From IMG/VR virus record IMGVR_UViG_3300045970_001354, positions 1 to 41,595 of that record: 41,595 bases of DNA; one strand, given 5' to 3'. The first letter of the stretch is position 1. Each line of letters begins with the position of its first letter. The stretch comes from a virus. The notes below the pieces were generated by a model. It did not search any database. It was not told where the DNA came from and saw nothing but the letters and a program-made list of their open reading frames with translations. Of this stretch, positions 16,227-24,895 are shown piece by piece. A program made the position numbers and the translations under genes.

Positions 16227-16979
16227 TTACGCGCCGAGTTGCAGGATGCGCCCGAACTGACCCAGTTCTGCGTCTGCCGGACGCAGCGTGTCAATCAACA
16301 CGTCGGCGCTGATCACCCCTTCCGAAAACTTCGAATTGATCAGCGACAGCTCCTTGAGCGGCTCGGTGTTGAGCTTATACAACTCGACTATGATCGGCGC
16401 GCCGCCTTCGGCCAGGTTGATGCCCTCGTAACGGATGAAAATATCTTCCGGCACGCTGGAAAATACCGACACGCTGTCCAGGGCGGCATGGGTATACGCG
16501 ACCTTCAATGGCTGCGTCACGCCGGCCACGTCGAGCAGCGTGATCGCGCCGTAGGTTGCGTCGACCTCGTATTTGGCCGGATCGAGCGTGACTGGCGTCG
16601 AGGCCGAGTCCGTGATGACAACCGTCGATACCTTCATGTATTTCAGGGACACCCGGTCGCCCGCGACCAATGCAAGCGGCAGAACTTCAGCCGTAATTGA
16701 TCCGGACGCGATCGCGTTGGCCGTGCCGTACAACTCCATCGCCAGGTTTTCGCGGCTCAACTCCATCAGCGTGAAATCGAACGTCGCCTCCTTGCCGTTG
16801 ACGATCTTCTTGGCAGTCGAGCGTTGGCCGGTATACGACTCCTGATGCTTCAGGACACTCGATTTAAGAGCCAACTTGGCATCGCTGACATCGCCGAACC
16901 AGCGCAAGGCCCCAGGCAGGCCGGTCACGCCGCGCTTGGCGCAATACAGTTTGCCCTGGCCGTAGAAATAATTACTCAT
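16227..16979 (-). CDS. Major tail tube protein
   Basis: 250 residues. I chose the ATG at 16977-16979 (MSNYFYGQGKLY) because TAGGAGC precedes it; the upstream extension lies in the intergenic gap and next gene. The protein is beta-rich with the tail-tube pattern G-x-L-R-W-F-G-D-V...LKH.ESYTGQ...K.VNGKEATFDFTLME..REN, followed by SL.LVAGD and V.V.T-type strands. Its position before the chaperone and tape measure agrees. It polymerises into the hollow tail. No sheath gene accompanies it, which points to a non-contractile tail. Confidence 0.88.
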   Translation of the reverse strand: MSNYFYGQGKLYCAKRGVTGLPGALRWFGDVSDAKLALKSSVLKHQESYTGQRSTAKKIVNGKEATFDFTLMELSRENLAMELYGTANAIASGSITAEVLPLALVAGDRVSLKYMKVSTVVITDSASTPVTLDPAKYEVDATYGAITLLDVAGVTQPLKVAYTHAALDSVSVFSSVPEDIFIRYEGINLAEGGAPIIVELYKLNTEPLKELSLINSKFSEGVISADVLIDTLRPADAELGQFGRILQLGA

Positions 16980-17022
16980 GTTTGCTCCTAGAAATTTAAC
17001 GGTGGATAGTTGCCGACGCGTG

Positions 17023-17202
17023 TTACGCGGCGGATCGTGCGGTTTTGGATTCGGCCAGTTTGCTCGGCCCGCCGATGCCGTTCGATTCCAGCCAAGCCGC
17101 ATCCGGAGCCGGTACCGCGATCGTGTCGCCCGCCGCGTGCTTGACGCCTTGATGCGTGTGCGGCTTGGTGAGCTTGACCTTGATCAAATTGCTGTGCGCC
17201 AT
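17023..17202 (-). CDS. Small conserved phage protein (DUF7210-like)
   Basis: 59 residues starting MAHSNLIKVKLTKPHTHQG with TTGAGG upstream. The pattern V-x-L-x-K-P-H-T-H-x-G-V-x-H-x-x-G-D-T-I is a short conserved phage family seen next to tail-completion genes; the family name is from memory. Residues ALAW-type AAWLESNG close the domain. No function known. Confidence 0.75.
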   Translation of the reverse strand: MAHSNLIKVKLTKPHTHQGVKHAAGDTIAVPAPDAAWLESNGIGGPSKLAESKTARSAA

Positions 17203-17209
17203 GATGTCC

Positions 17210-17656
17210 TCAACTTTTAAAGAAAAAATTCGCGCGAAACACGAATGGGTAATAGCCATAGCCGTTCGCGTAGTGCGCCTTGATCGGCTGGCCGCGCATC
17301 AATACGCCGACCGCGCCGTCGGGCGTCCATCCGGACAAACTGCGCAGGATGCTTGCAATCAGCGGCCCGGCCGCGCGCCGGTTGCCGTAGCCGGTGTCGG
17401 CCGGATCGGCGTAGTAGCAGGCAACGACCACCGCCCACAGCTGCGTCACCATCTGATTCTTGCCCAGCGTGCCCTGGTCGCCAGGACCGGTGCCGATTTC
17501 ATCGCCCAGGTAGATCACATGCGCGGCCGGCGCGACTTGCTCTTGTTCCGCGATCGCGGCCAGGTCGGCGGCGGTCAGCACGGCTTTCAACCCCTGCACC
17601 TGCGTCTTGATGCGGTCGACCAGCAGCGGCTCCAGGAACAGGTAGTCGGTTACCAA
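17210..17656 (-). CDS. Tail completion/terminator protein, Mu gp37-like (DUF1834 type)
   Basis: 148 residues starting at TTG (17654-17656), which overlaps the upstream TAA; no ATG or GTG fits. The sequence (YLFLEPLLVDRIKTQVQGLK; LTAADLAAIAEQEQVAPAAH; AGPLIASILRSLSGWTPDGA) matches the Mu gp37 family pattern of a helical start and a beta-rich C-terminal part. It probably caps the tail or joins it to the neck. It sits between the DUF1320 connector and the tail tube. Confidence 0.8.
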   Translation of the reverse strand: MVTDYLFLEPLLVDRIKTQVQGLKAVLTAADLAAIAEQEQVAPAAHVIYLGDEIGTGPGDQGTLGKNQMVTQLWAVVVACYYADPADTGYGNRRAAGPLIASILRSLSGWTPDGAVGVLMRGQPIKAHYANGYGYYPFVFRANFFFKS

Positions 17657-18069
17657 TCCCGGCCCCCGAAATCGTTGCGGCCGGGGGCGATCTGGACCGT
17701 GTCGACCGCCTTGGCTGACATGTTTAGCGCGTCCAGCCCGAGCGATAGAACCCCGCGCGCAATACCTTCCAAAGCCTTGATCCGCCGCGTATACGCTTGG
17801 TAGGCGGCGTGAGTTTCGTCGATTCGGGTGTACAGGTGAAACCGTGCAATATCGGCGGTGATTTGTTTGAGCACCACCGGCACCGAAGGCAATGGCAGCG
17901 CATAACGCCCCGCAAGGTACATGTTCACTTCGGATTCCGCCTGGTCGAGCTTGGCTTGCGCCAGGGCCGCATCGACTGTGCTCGGCAGTTCGGGCTGACG
18001 ATTGGTCAGCGCCATGATGTCGGCTTCGCCGAAGATGGCGACCAGATCGGAGACGGTGCAGTAGGCCAA
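17650..18069 (-). CDS. Head-tail connector, Mu gp36-like (DUF1320)
   Basis: 139 residues. The N-terminus MAYCTVSDLVAIFGEADIMAL and the helix LDQAESEVNMYLAGRYALPL followed by VLKQITADIARFHLYT are the signature of the Mu gp36/DUF1320 family, which forms the adaptor ring between portal and tail. Overlaps the next gene by 7 bp. Confidence 0.88.
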   Translation of the reverse strand: MAYCTVSDLVAIFGEADIMALTNRQPELPSTVDAALAQAKLDQAESEVNMYLAGRYALPLPSVPVVLKQITADIARFHLYTRIDETHAAYQAYTRRIKALEGIARGVLSLGLDALNMSAKAVDTVQIAPGRNDFGGRDW

Positions 18070-18074
18070 GGGGA

Positions 18075-18317
18075 TTACTTCTTGACCTGCTTGCCGCCCG
18101 CCTTATCGGATTGCGCCGCGCCGTCAACCGCTTCTTCAGTAACCGGGGCATCCACCTCGATTGCGACCAATCCCGGATCGGCTTCGATCGCCTTGCGCTT
18201 CTCGGCGCTCAAACTATCGAGCGGCAGATCGATCGGCGTCCGTCCGAACGAGAACCCGGCCCGGCGAAAATTCTCACGTTGACTGACGACACGCAACACC
18301 TTGACAGTTTTGTTCAT
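18075..18317 (-). CDS. Mu gp35 / FluMu HI1506-like protein
   Basis: 80 residues, ATG preceded by TAGGAG. The segment FRRAGFSFGRTPIDLPLDSL followed by LSAEKRKAIEADPGLVAIEV matches the N-terminal domain of FluMu (HI1506) and Mu gp35-type proteins, which bind DNA-like or end in a Lys-rich tail (SDKAGGKQVKK here). Exact role unknown; it always lies between the major head gene and gp36. Confidence 0.8.
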   Translation of the reverse strand: MNKTVKVLRVVSQRENFRRAGFSFGRTPIDLPLDSLSAEKRKAIEADPGLVAIEVDAPVTEEAVDGAAQSDKAGGKQVKK

Positions 18318-18349
18318 GAACACACTCCTAGTAGTCGTTTTGGGTGATT

Positions 18350-18380
18350 CCGGAATCCCCGTTGCGCCTTGGGATTCCGG
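18350..18380 (-). terminator. Stem-loop after the major head gene
   Basis: CCGGAATCCC / GGGATTCCGG, a perfect 10-bp inverted repeat with an 11-nt loop, in the 119-bp gap between the major head gene and the gp35-like gene. No T-run. It parallels the hairpin after the tail-tube gene. Confidence 0.5.
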
Positions 18381-18436
18381 TACTTCTTCCTCCACGCTCT
18401 CGGCGTCGCGCGGACGTTCTCGGGTCACAGGTATTG

Positions 18437-19330
18437 TTAGGTCAGCCAGGGCGTGGTCAGCAGCGTCGCAGTATTGCGATAGACGTTGGTCGCACCGCTG
18501 GCGATGTATTCCGCTTGCAGCAGCTTCAGGCCGGTGCCTTCCATCGAAGGTGGCACCACCAGCAGCGATGGTCGGACGCCGAGCACCTTGCCGTTGTCGC
18601 CCTTCATGGTCAGCAACGCCTGGCGCGCCGCCGCATAGCTCGTTTCGTCCAGCGGCTGCTTGGAGGCGTACGCCAACTGCCACAGGCCGAAGCCGACGTT
18701 GCTGCGCGCATCCACGCCGTAGATGAATTCCTTGCGCTTGAAGACGTTGTCGTCGTCTTCCTTGTCCATCGACACGAAGTTGTAACCTTTGCGGACCTGA
18801 TAGATCATCGGCTTGATCATCTTGGTGGTATCGAGCAGGTACCAGGCTGCGCCGGTGCCGCCGCCGAAGTTCGACACCGAAGCGATCGAACCATCGGCTT
18901 GCACTACCGGATGATCGGTATCGAAGAAATACTGGCCGTCGTAACAGGTCTGCGTAAAGCCGTTGACGAACAGGCTAAACACCAGTTCGTCCGGGTGCTG
19001 TTTGGCATCCTGCCCCAGTTGCGCGATGAACGGCTTATAGACGCCGTAGGTGTCGTCGTCGATCTGGTCGCGATCGACGCCAACCGTATTTTCCCAGGGC
19101 TTGTTCTTGATCGTGAAGTCGTGGGTTTTGAGGTTTTGAATCACGCGATCGCCGATCCATTCGCGAAAGCGCGTGGTTTGCCCCAGCCACGCATAGACTT
19201 CTTGCGTGGTGGACGACGGCACTTCCATCGCGACCTTGTTCCAGTCCGATATCGTGCCGTCGAAGGCGTTTTGAAACGTCATTTTGAAGCCGGTAAACAT
19301 CGCGGCCAAGTTTGGACGGTTGATGATCAT
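18437..19330 (-). CDS. T: Major head (capsid) protein, Mu gpT-like
   Basis: 297 residues with CTGGAG before the ATG. The start MIINRPNLAAMFTGFKMTFQ and the motifs EVYAWLGQTTRFREWIGDR, THDFTIKNKPWENTVGVDRD and YDGQYFFDTDHPV are characteristic of Mu gpT-type major capsid proteins. It assembles the procapsid together with the scaffold made from gene I. Neighbours are decoration protein and protease upstream, connector genes downstream. Confidence 0.95.
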   Translation of the reverse strand: MIINRPNLAAMFTGFKMTFQNAFDGTISDWNKVAMEVPSSTTQEVYAWLGQTTRFREWIGDRVIQNLKTHDFTIKNKPWENTVGVDRDQIDDDTYGVYKPFIAQLGQDAKQHPDELVFSLFVNGFTQTCYDGQYFFDTDHPVVQADGSIASVSNFGGGTGAAWYLLDTTKMIKPMIYQVRKGYNFVSMDKEDDDNVFKRKEFIYGVDARSNVGFGLWQLAYASKQPLDETSYAAARQALLTMKGDNGKVLGVRPSLLVVPPSMEGTGLKLLQAEYIASGATNVYRNTATLLTTPWLT

Positions 19331-19388
19331 AAATTTTTTCTCCAGTCAGTGATGCGGTGTGAGGAAAGCCGACAGCGGCTCTTCCCGA

Positions 19389-19796
19389 TTAGAACCGGAC
19401 CCAGACGCCGCCAGCGTCCACGTCCTCGACTTTTCCGGCCACCGAACGAGTCGATGTCGCGCTGGTCTTGGCGACCGTCTGATCGTCGACGATGTAGCAG
19501 TTGGCGCCCACGTCGGCCAGAGTGATCGCGTCGCCCGATGCGGAATTGGCGAACTGGAACACACCACGCCGGACCTTGACGCGGATATCGCCATCTGCGC
19601 CGGCGCTGTTGTCTGCTTGTTCTTGCGCCACGCCCACAGCGGTCAATCCGGTGGCGGTCGTGCCCTTTGAGGCGAAGGCGACGGCGACGGTGATCGCGAC
19701 GATCGCGCCGGCATAAATCTTGGTCGCGGCTTTCACCGGATAATCGAACTGCCAGCCGTCGCGGCGCAGGGTATTGCGGTCTTGGGACAATGCCAT
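19389..19796 (-). CDS. Head decoration / structural cement protein
   Basis: 135 residues. Begins MALSQDRNTLRRDGWQFDYP and is beta-rich with repeated small residues (AGAIVAITVAVAF, LTAVGVAQEQADNSAGADG, VKVRRGVFQFANSA). This is the pattern of capsid cement proteins located between protease and major head protein in Mu-like phages. Probably binds capsomer surfaces to stabilise the shell. Confidence 0.75.
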   Translation of the reverse strand: MALSQDRNTLRRDGWQFDYPVKAATKIYAGAIVAITVAVAFASKGTTATGLTAVGVAQEQADNSAGADGDIRVKVRRGVFQFANSASGDAITLADVGANCYIVDDQTVAKTSATSTRSVAGKVEDVDAGGVWVRF

Positions 19797-19836
19797 GTCT
19801 TGCTCCTGTTAAGTGATATTGAAGGTAAGCCGGCGA

Positions 19837-20916
19837 TCAGCAACCGGCAGCGGCCAATTGCTTCTTGTAGTCTTCGGGCTTGATGGCCATCGCCTTGCAC
19901 ACCGCCATCTGCTCCGGCGATAGGTCGCCTTCCTTCTTGTCCGGCGCTTTTCCGCCGCTTTGCGTGCTGACTAGGGCCGCAATTGCCGGAGCCTTCTCGA
20001 TAAACTCCTTCAGTGCGGGCAGGTTCGACTTGCCTAGACCGCGCGCCCAGGCTTCCTGCACCGGCAACAGCTTCCCGGCTGCGAGCGCGGCTTGAACCAC
20101 CGTATCCACCTCGCCGCCGTTGATTTGCGCCGACAGCGCAGCCAGTTGCGATTGAATGGCAGCGACCGTTTCGATCGGCACAAACTTGGCCGGGTCTGGC
20201 GCGGCCGGCTTGACCGCCGCCGCCAGATCCGCCGTCAATGCGGCGACCTTGTCGGTCGATTCCTTAACCTTCGCGGCATAGGCAGTCAACGCGGTCATCG
20301 CCTCGGACTCGGTTGCCTTGTCGGACAGTCCCAGCGTTTTCAAGAGTGCGGCTAACAAAGCATTCATTTCAGGCTCCTCGATTTCGTCATCGTTAAAAAA
20401 GTCAGTATTCAACTTGGCCAGGCTGGCCTGCTGCATGCCGTCGATACCGGCATAGTTGGTCAGCGCGGCCATCGTCAGACCCGTGACGCGGCCGGTGTCC
20501 GGGTTAAAGCGGATCACCGGCGAGATGTAGCGGTATTCCCCTTCCTGGATCGCCTGTGCGGCTTTTGGCGTCCATTCGACGCTCAGACCAAACAGCCCGA
20601 CGCCCTCGCGCCACTCCATGCCCTTGAACCATCCCGCTGCCGGAGCCGGCTGACCGTTTTGTTCCTTGAGCAGAGTTTGATGCTCGTAATCGATTACATA
20701 GGCGTCTTGCCGCGCGTTTGCGGCCGCGATTAAGACATTGGCGGCGGCGGCATCCATCACCCACTCTTTGCACGGGGCCATCGAAGCCGGCCGCCCGTCG
20801 ACCGATTTGAAGCGGCCGGCCGGTAGCAATTGCACCTCTTTGCCGGTGCGATCGGCGATCGCGATCGACAGAGAGGCGATCGCGGTGCGGGTTTTGAGGG
20901 CAGTTTTGAGGGCCAT
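19837..20916 (-). CDS. I: Prohead protease and scaffold, Mu gpI/Z-like
   Basis: 359 residues from the ATG at 20914-20916. The N-terminal half is the Mu I-type protease (ELL-PAGRFKSVDGRP; YVIDYEHQTLL; AAGWFKGMEWREGVGLFGLS; YRYISPVIRF). Residues about 200-359 are Ala/Lys/Glu-rich, the scaffold portion equivalent to Mu gpZ. The protease cleaves scaffold and itself during head maturation. A longer frame starts upstream but runs into the promoter-like element at 20951-20972, so I reject it. The ribosome site is weak. Confidence 0.9.
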   Translation of the reverse strand: MALKTALKTRTAIASLSIAIADRTGKEVQLLPAGRFKSVDGRPASMAPCKEWVMDAAAANVLIAAANARQDAYVIDYEHQTLLKEQNGQPAPAAGWFKGMEWREGVGLFGLSVEWTPKAAQAIQEGEYRYISPVIRFNPDTGRVTGLTMAALTNYAGIDGMQQASLAKLNTDFFNDDEIEEPEMNALLAALLKTLGLSDKATESEAMTALTAYAAKVKESTDKVAALTADLAAAVKPAAPDPAKFVPIETVAAIQSQLAALSAQINGGEVDTVVQAALAAGKLLPVQEAWARGLGKSNLPALKEFIEKAPAIAALVSTQSGGKAPDKKEGDLSPEQMAVCKAMAIKPEDYKKQLAAAGC

Positions 20917-20934
20917 AACGGCATCTTGATTCGA

Positions 20935-20976
20935 TGGCCGCATTTGAATAAGAGGAAACGTTTCAGACAGATATTT
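20935..20976 (-). promoter_or_regulatory. Late-promoter-like element, copy 2 (before gene I)
   Basis: Minus strand: CTGTCTGAAACGTTTCCTCT, then TATTCA, a plausible -10. Palindrome GAAACGTTTC at 20955-20964. It lies 35 bp before the protease start, exactly where Mu has PI. Together with copies 1 and 3 this suggests a shared activator. Confidence 0.65.
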
Positions 20977-21012
20977 GAACTTCCGGCGCACCTTGAACGG
21001 TGGCGCGGAAAC

Positions 21013-21027
21013 GCCAATGCCATTGGC
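21013..21027. repeat. Palindrome upstream of gene I promoter
   Basis: GCCAATG-C-CATTGGC, 7-bp arms with a 1-nt centre, about 45 bp upstream of late-promoter-like copy 2. It could be a protein-binding site for the gene I promoter or part of 3' end formation of the gpG transcript. No second copy was noticed. Confidence 0.35.
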
Positions 21028-21085
21028 AGGCGATTTAACGGGGGTTTAACGGGCCTATCGCGGCGATGGTTGGCCCTTTTGCCAC

Positions 21086-21118
21086 CCGCCTTTTGAAAAG
21101 GCCGCTACGGGCCGCTTT
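21086..21118 (-). terminator. Weak terminator-like sequence after gpG
   Basis: Directly after the gpG stop, the minus strand has GGCC-rich sequence ending in TTTT followed by the palindrome GCCTTTTGAAAAGGC (21088-21102). The stem is imperfect. It may end the packaging/head transcript before the gene I promoter. Confidence 0.3.
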
Positions 21119-21728
21119 AAGCATTTTGAAAGAAATCATCAAATGCCGCCAGCACCGCCGTCAAAGCCGGCTGCGTCAAACTGCCATCGGCATCGACCGG
21201 CATGAACGGACGCGCCGGGATCATGCTGTCGTGCGCCGGATGCTCGGCTACCCGTTCGGTTACCCGTTTGTGGCCGGCCTTGGCGAACACGGCCAGGTTC
21301 TTGGCTTTGCCATCCTTGCCCTGGCGTAGCAAGTTGCCCTTGGCGTCGGTGCGCAGGTTCTGCTTGATCGAATAGGCGTTGTGGTGGATCACGCCGCCGA
21401 ACTGCTGAATCGCCGCATATGCCTTGTTGGTGCTGATCTGCGCGAAGTCCGCGCCCGACGACGGCGTGATCGACGCCGCGAGCTGACCGCTATCCTGCAA
21501 GATCTGCCCAGGCCAGGTACCGCGCTTGGTGCGGTCCTTGATGGTCCGTGCGGACAACGGATGCCAGGCCGGAACGCCGCCCTTGGCGAACGCCTGCTCG
21601 GTTTGCGCCAGCAACACCAGGCTGATGCGGCTCATCAGCGGCGCGGTATTTTGCAGTGCGGCGCGGACCTTTTCCAATTGGTCGATGACCTGCCCGCCGG
21701 TAATCTGGATTTCGATCAGCGTACTCAT
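21117..21728 (-). CDS. G: Virion morphogenesis protein, Mu gpG-like
   Basis: 203 residues, ATGA overlap with gpF. The order IEIQITGGQVIDQLEKVRAA, then F.KGGVPAWHPLSARTIKDR, then ILQDSGQLAASI and IQQFGGVIH matches the phage virion morphogenesis family (Mu gpG, P2 gpS), which acts in tail completion or head-tail joining. Typical length and position after gpF. Confidence 0.88.
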   Translation of the reverse strand: MSTLIEIQITGGQVIDQLEKVRAALQNTAPLMSRISLVLLAQTEQAFAKGGVPAWHPLSARTIKDRTKRGTWPGQILQDSGQLAASITPSSGADFAQISTNKAYAAIQQFGGVIHHNAYSIKQNLRTDAKGNLLRQGKDGKAKNLAVFAKAGHKRVTERVAEHPAHDSMIPARPFMPVDADGSLTQPALTAVLAAFDDFFQNA

Positions 21729-23041
21729 GCGCCCGATCCTTTCAGCGAACCCTGCAGCAGCGTATAGCGCGTAGTATCGAGCAGAGCGGCCGGAGCGATG
21801 CTTTGAATGCTGGACGCTCCCTCTAACCCATCGACGCGCATGGCGACGGCATTACTCTGTCCGCTGGCGTCGAGTACATAAATTAATGACTTCTCGGACG
21901 CGTCCCACACGACGGCGACCGGATCTGCCAGCAGCGCCGGCAACTCCATTATGCCGACATCGATCGCGCCCAGATGCATCGCGTTCAGCAGCTCGGCATC
22001 GGCCAGCGACAGCACGGCCGTGACCGGCGTGGCGCCCGCCGCCCGCGCGCCCTTCAGCACGTCAGGCGTCAATGCGCCGATCGCGCGCGCCTGACCGGTG
22101 GCCGCGCCTTGCGTTAGCACTTGTTCGGCCCAGGCGCGGAATTCTGCGGTTAATTGCGGCAGCAGCCAATCGCGCGCCGCAGTCATCGCCGACGCGCCCA
22201 GGTCCGGATCGGCGCGGCCCACCTTGGTCGTGAAGATACGCGCCGCGTTTTCTGTCGCGGCCGCGCCCTGGTTCACGTCGAAGCCCGCGTCCGTGTATAG
22301 CGTCACGAACTTGTCGCCGATCGTCGGCAACTTGATGCCGGTCACATCGCTCATGATCGGACGGCCGTTGTCGTCGACGCCGACTTGCACTTCCTTTCTG
22401 ACGATGCGGCCGGCGCTGCTCTCGACTGTCAGATTGCTGACGGCTACATCGGCGGCTGACAGCGCCACGACGCGGCAGCGACAGTTAAAGCCGTTCGGCG
22501 GATACAGAAATTGCCAGACCGGATCATCCCAGCGGAATACGCGCCCATTCATCGCGGCGTGACTGGGCCTGGTCTTGCTGTCCATGACGGCGACGTATTG
22601 CCAGTACGGATGCGACTGCGCGCCTTGCACCATCTGGTGATAGCGGCCCGCCATGTAGGACGATTGCATGTTGGTGCGGTAGATCGTCTGCAGCCGGCGT
22701 GGACTGCCGAGCTGGACCGCCTTGACTTCGCCGTTGGCGTCGGTTTGTTCTTCCTTGCCCCACCATCCCTTTGCTTGCAGCACCGGCGTTAAATTCTTGA
22801 TGAACTGCCGTTCGGTCGAACCATTCTTCAATGCGTCGAGCACGGCTTGGCGCAAGTCCTGCAGCACGTCGAGCTGCGCGGCATTGGCGACAGTGAAGGC
22901 GGCGGCATGCTCTTCGTTGAGCATGTCATGCCACGCGCCCGTGATGCGCAATCCCTTTTGCTCCAGATACGCGACGGCCGCAGCTGGCTTCATGCCGAAC
23001 ACTGCGGCCAGTTGCGCGGCGGTCAGTTTAGCCACGTCCAC
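21725..23041 (-). CDS. F: Head morphogenesis protein, Mu gpF-like
   Basis: 438 residues with a GTG start overlapping the portal gene by 14 bp. The central block with AVMDSKTRPSHAAMNGRVF and PPNGFNCRCRVVAL is the signature of the Mu gpF / SPP1 gp7 minor head protein family. These proteins associate with portal and are needed early in head assembly; some enter the cell with the DNA. The C-terminal 180 residues extend beyond the family core and include a beta-rich segment (VAVVWDASEKSLIYVLDASG). Confidence 0.92.
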   Translation of the reverse strand: MDVAKLTAAQLAAVFGMKPAAAVAYLEQKGLRITGAWHDMLNEEHAAAFTVANAAQLDVLQDLRQAVLDALKNGSTERQFIKNLTPVLQAKGWWGKEEQTDANGEVKAVQLGSPRRLQTIYRTNMQSSYMAGRYHQMVQGAQSHPYWQYVAVMDSKTRPSHAAMNGRVFRWDDPVWQFLYPPNGFNCRCRVVALSAADVAVSNLTVESSAGRIVRKEVQVGVDDNGRPIMSDVTGIKLPTIGDKFVTLYTDAGFDVNQGAAATENAARIFTTKVGRADPDLGASAMTAARDWLLPQLTAEFRAWAEQVLTQGAATGQARAIGALTPDVLKGARAAGATPVTAVLSLADAELLNAMHLGAIDVGIMELPALLADPVAVVWDASEKSLIYVLDASGQSNAVAMRVDGLEGASSIQSIAPAALLDTTRYTLLQGSLKGSGA

Positions 23042-24632
23042 CTGCCTCTTGCTGCGCGCTCAACATGCCGACCAGGCGCGCGACGAATAGGCGGTAGCCC
23101 AGACCATCGGCCAACGCGGCCGGATCCATCTCGGGGAACGCCTCGGCCAGCATGCCCAGCGCCTCGGTGTCGCTCGTTGCACTCGCCAGCCGGGTGCCCA
23201 GGTCGCCCAGCATTTGCGCGCTTTGCGCTTGCAACGTCGCCGCCGGCAGCGCGTCGACCGCGCTATCGATGGCAGTTTGGTCCGGGTAGCTGTGGGCCTG
23301 GCTTAACGCCACCAACTGCGTCATCAATCCCGAGAGACCTGGAACCGGCTCCGGCGGCGGCGTTGCCGTAGGTGCTTTCGACATCTGCACCAAGAGCGGT
23401 TCGTCTCCGACCGGCACCGGAATACCCAGCTTCTTTTGCACCCAAGACACCGGCACTGGTGTGCCGATGTTGACCAGGGCCGGCAGTGCGGTCGAGTACG
23501 CTCCGAAGTCGGCCAGCTCGCGCACGTCGAACACCAGGCGCGGAATGCGCCAAGCGGCGGCGATGACGCCGCGATTCAACGCCAGTAACGGATAGAGCAG
23601 ATCACGCGTGACCGTCGCCGCCACCTGGCGGGCGTCGGACGCCAGCAGATCGTGGCGCACTTCGTTGTGCACCTTGCCCAGCGCGTTGGTCGATGACTTG
23701 CCATCGGCCTGGCTGGTCAATGTGGCGCCGAGGATCGCTTTAGAAATCGACTTCTCAGCCCAATCGACCATCGCCTGGTGCGGATTATTGGTGCCTTGCG
23801 TGATTGTCGGGAACTCGATCTTCATGCCTTCCGGGATGATGCCTGCGGCCGAATGGCCAAGTTCGGTCACCGCGCGCAACAGCGTCGCCTTTTCGTCGGC
23901 GCCGACGCCGGACGGATAGGTGCCCAGGCGCATCGGGATGCCGTATACTTCCAGCAGTTCCGCAAGATCCCGGATCGCGTAGTTCTTGAACAGGTATGGC
24001 CATGCCAGCACGCGATGAATGCCGCAGCGAGCGATATAGCCGCTCTTCGCCTTATGGACATGACGCACCCAGCCGAACGGCTGCAGCACGGCGCCTCCTG
24101 CGCTGTAGTCGCGCAGCCGGATATCGTTTTGATCGTCGTAATTGATCATGAACCACGATGCCGGGCGCGGCGTCAGCGCTTTCGGCAACCATTGCGACTC
24201 GGCCAATTGCCACTCGATTTCAACGTTGCTGTAGCCATAACCAACCGCATCCATCAGGCCGAGCATGAAATCCTCGAAGCCGGGCAAATCGGTGAGTATC
24301 TCGGTCAAGTAGTCGGCGTTGGCCTTTTCGTTGGCGTCGGCATTGCGCGGCGGCTCGATCTTCCAGTCTACCGACAGGATCGCATTCTTGCGCTTGGCCA
24401 TCTCGGCGAACAGGTGCGCATCCTTTTCTTCCATGTCGGCGAACAGGTCCGCCTGCGCCTGCAGGTGGCCGAGTTCTGCTTCTTCCAGGATACGCGCCAG
24501 CTTGAACGGCGTTAAACCGCGCGAAGGATGGTTTGCGTATTCGCGCCGAAGCGACGACAGCCGCGCGGTTTGCGGTTCCCGTAGAATCTCACTTTGGATT
24601 GGATTGCCGTTGGTGTCGATGATTTGGGCCAT
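23028..24632 (-). CDS. Portal protein, Mu gp29-like (DUF935)
   Basis: 534 residues. Shows the DUF935 pattern: MEEKDAHLFAEMAKRKNAIL near the start, DWKIEPP, then YGYSNVEIEW, PASWFMI, and DLAELLEVYGIPMRLGTYPS. It forms the ring through which DNA is packaged and leaves the head. It lies after the large terminase, separated by two small zinc-finger-like genes, and is coupled to gpF. Confidence 0.95.
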   Translation of the reverse strand: MAQIIDTNGNPIQSEILREPQTARLSSLRREYANHPSRGLTPFKLARILEEAELGHLQAQADLFADMEEKDAHLFAEMAKRKNAILSVDWKIEPPRNADANEKANADYLTEILTDLPGFEDFMLGLMDAVGYGYSNVEIEWQLAESQWLPKALTPRPASWFMINYDDQNDIRLRDYSAGGAVLQPFGWVRHVHKAKSGYIARCGIHRVLAWPYLFKNYAIRDLAELLEVYGIPMRLGTYPSGVGADEKATLLRAVTELGHSAAGIIPEGMKIEFPTITQGTNNPHQAMVDWAEKSISKAILGATLTSQADGKSSTNALGKVHNEVRHDLLASDARQVAATVTRDLLYPLLALNRGVIAAAWRIPRLVFDVRELADFGAYSTALPALVNIGTPVPVSWVQKKLGIPVPVGDEPLLVQMSKAPTATPPPEPVPGLSGLMTQLVALSQAHSYPDQTAIDSAVDALPAATLQAQSAQMLGDLGTRLASATSDTEALGMLAEAFPEMDPAALADGLGYRLFVARLVGMLSAQQEAGGRG

Positions 24633-24658
24633 GATGCTCCGTGTGCTTCGTTAGGTAA

Positions 24659-24868
24659 CTACACAAAATGATTTAGCGTCCATTCGGCATCTTCTCCACC
24701 GATATCGCGGAGTAAAGCTGCGAGCGCTACACTTAGCTTAGGCGTGGCTGGAGGCAAACCGTTATATGAGCAAACAGGACACTGCATTGAGGTAGTCGGC
24801 AGCGCGTCAATGAGCGCATCGAGAAATGCGCGTTCTTCCGGCGAGCAGGTTTCGGTCCGTCTTTTCAT
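24659..24868 (-). CDS. Small protein with CxxC, function unknown
   Basis: 69 residues. MKRRTETCSPEERAFLDALI is an acidic-helix start, and MQCPVCSYNG contains one CPVC pair; a third Cys is at residue 8. The C-terminus is helical (LSVALAALLRDIGG). It sits 26 bp after the portal start on the upstream side, within the packaging operon. Too small to assign a role; codon use and spacing support it as a real gene. Confidence 0.65.
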   Translation of the reverse strand: MKRRTETCSPEERAFLDALIDALPTTSMQCPVCSYNGLPPATPKLSVALAALLRDIGGEDAEWTLNHFV

Positions 24869-24895
24869 ACTAGTTGTGCCATGGTGATCTCGATG

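Noticed and set aside
11114-19330. Contractile tail (sheath, baseplate J/W/I, gpD-type) genes as in Mu itself
   Set aside because: None of the tail genes has sheath or baseplate wedge features; the order tube, chaperone, tape measure, tail tip fits a non-contractile tail.
18344-19525. 393-codon plus-strand open frame opposite the major head gene
   Set aside because: Shadow of the gpT gene in a GC-rich genome; no independent support.
20917-20991. Longer start for the protease I gene at 20991
   Set aside because: It would translate through the GAAACGTTTC promoter-like element; the internal ATG at 20916 gives the conserved protein start.
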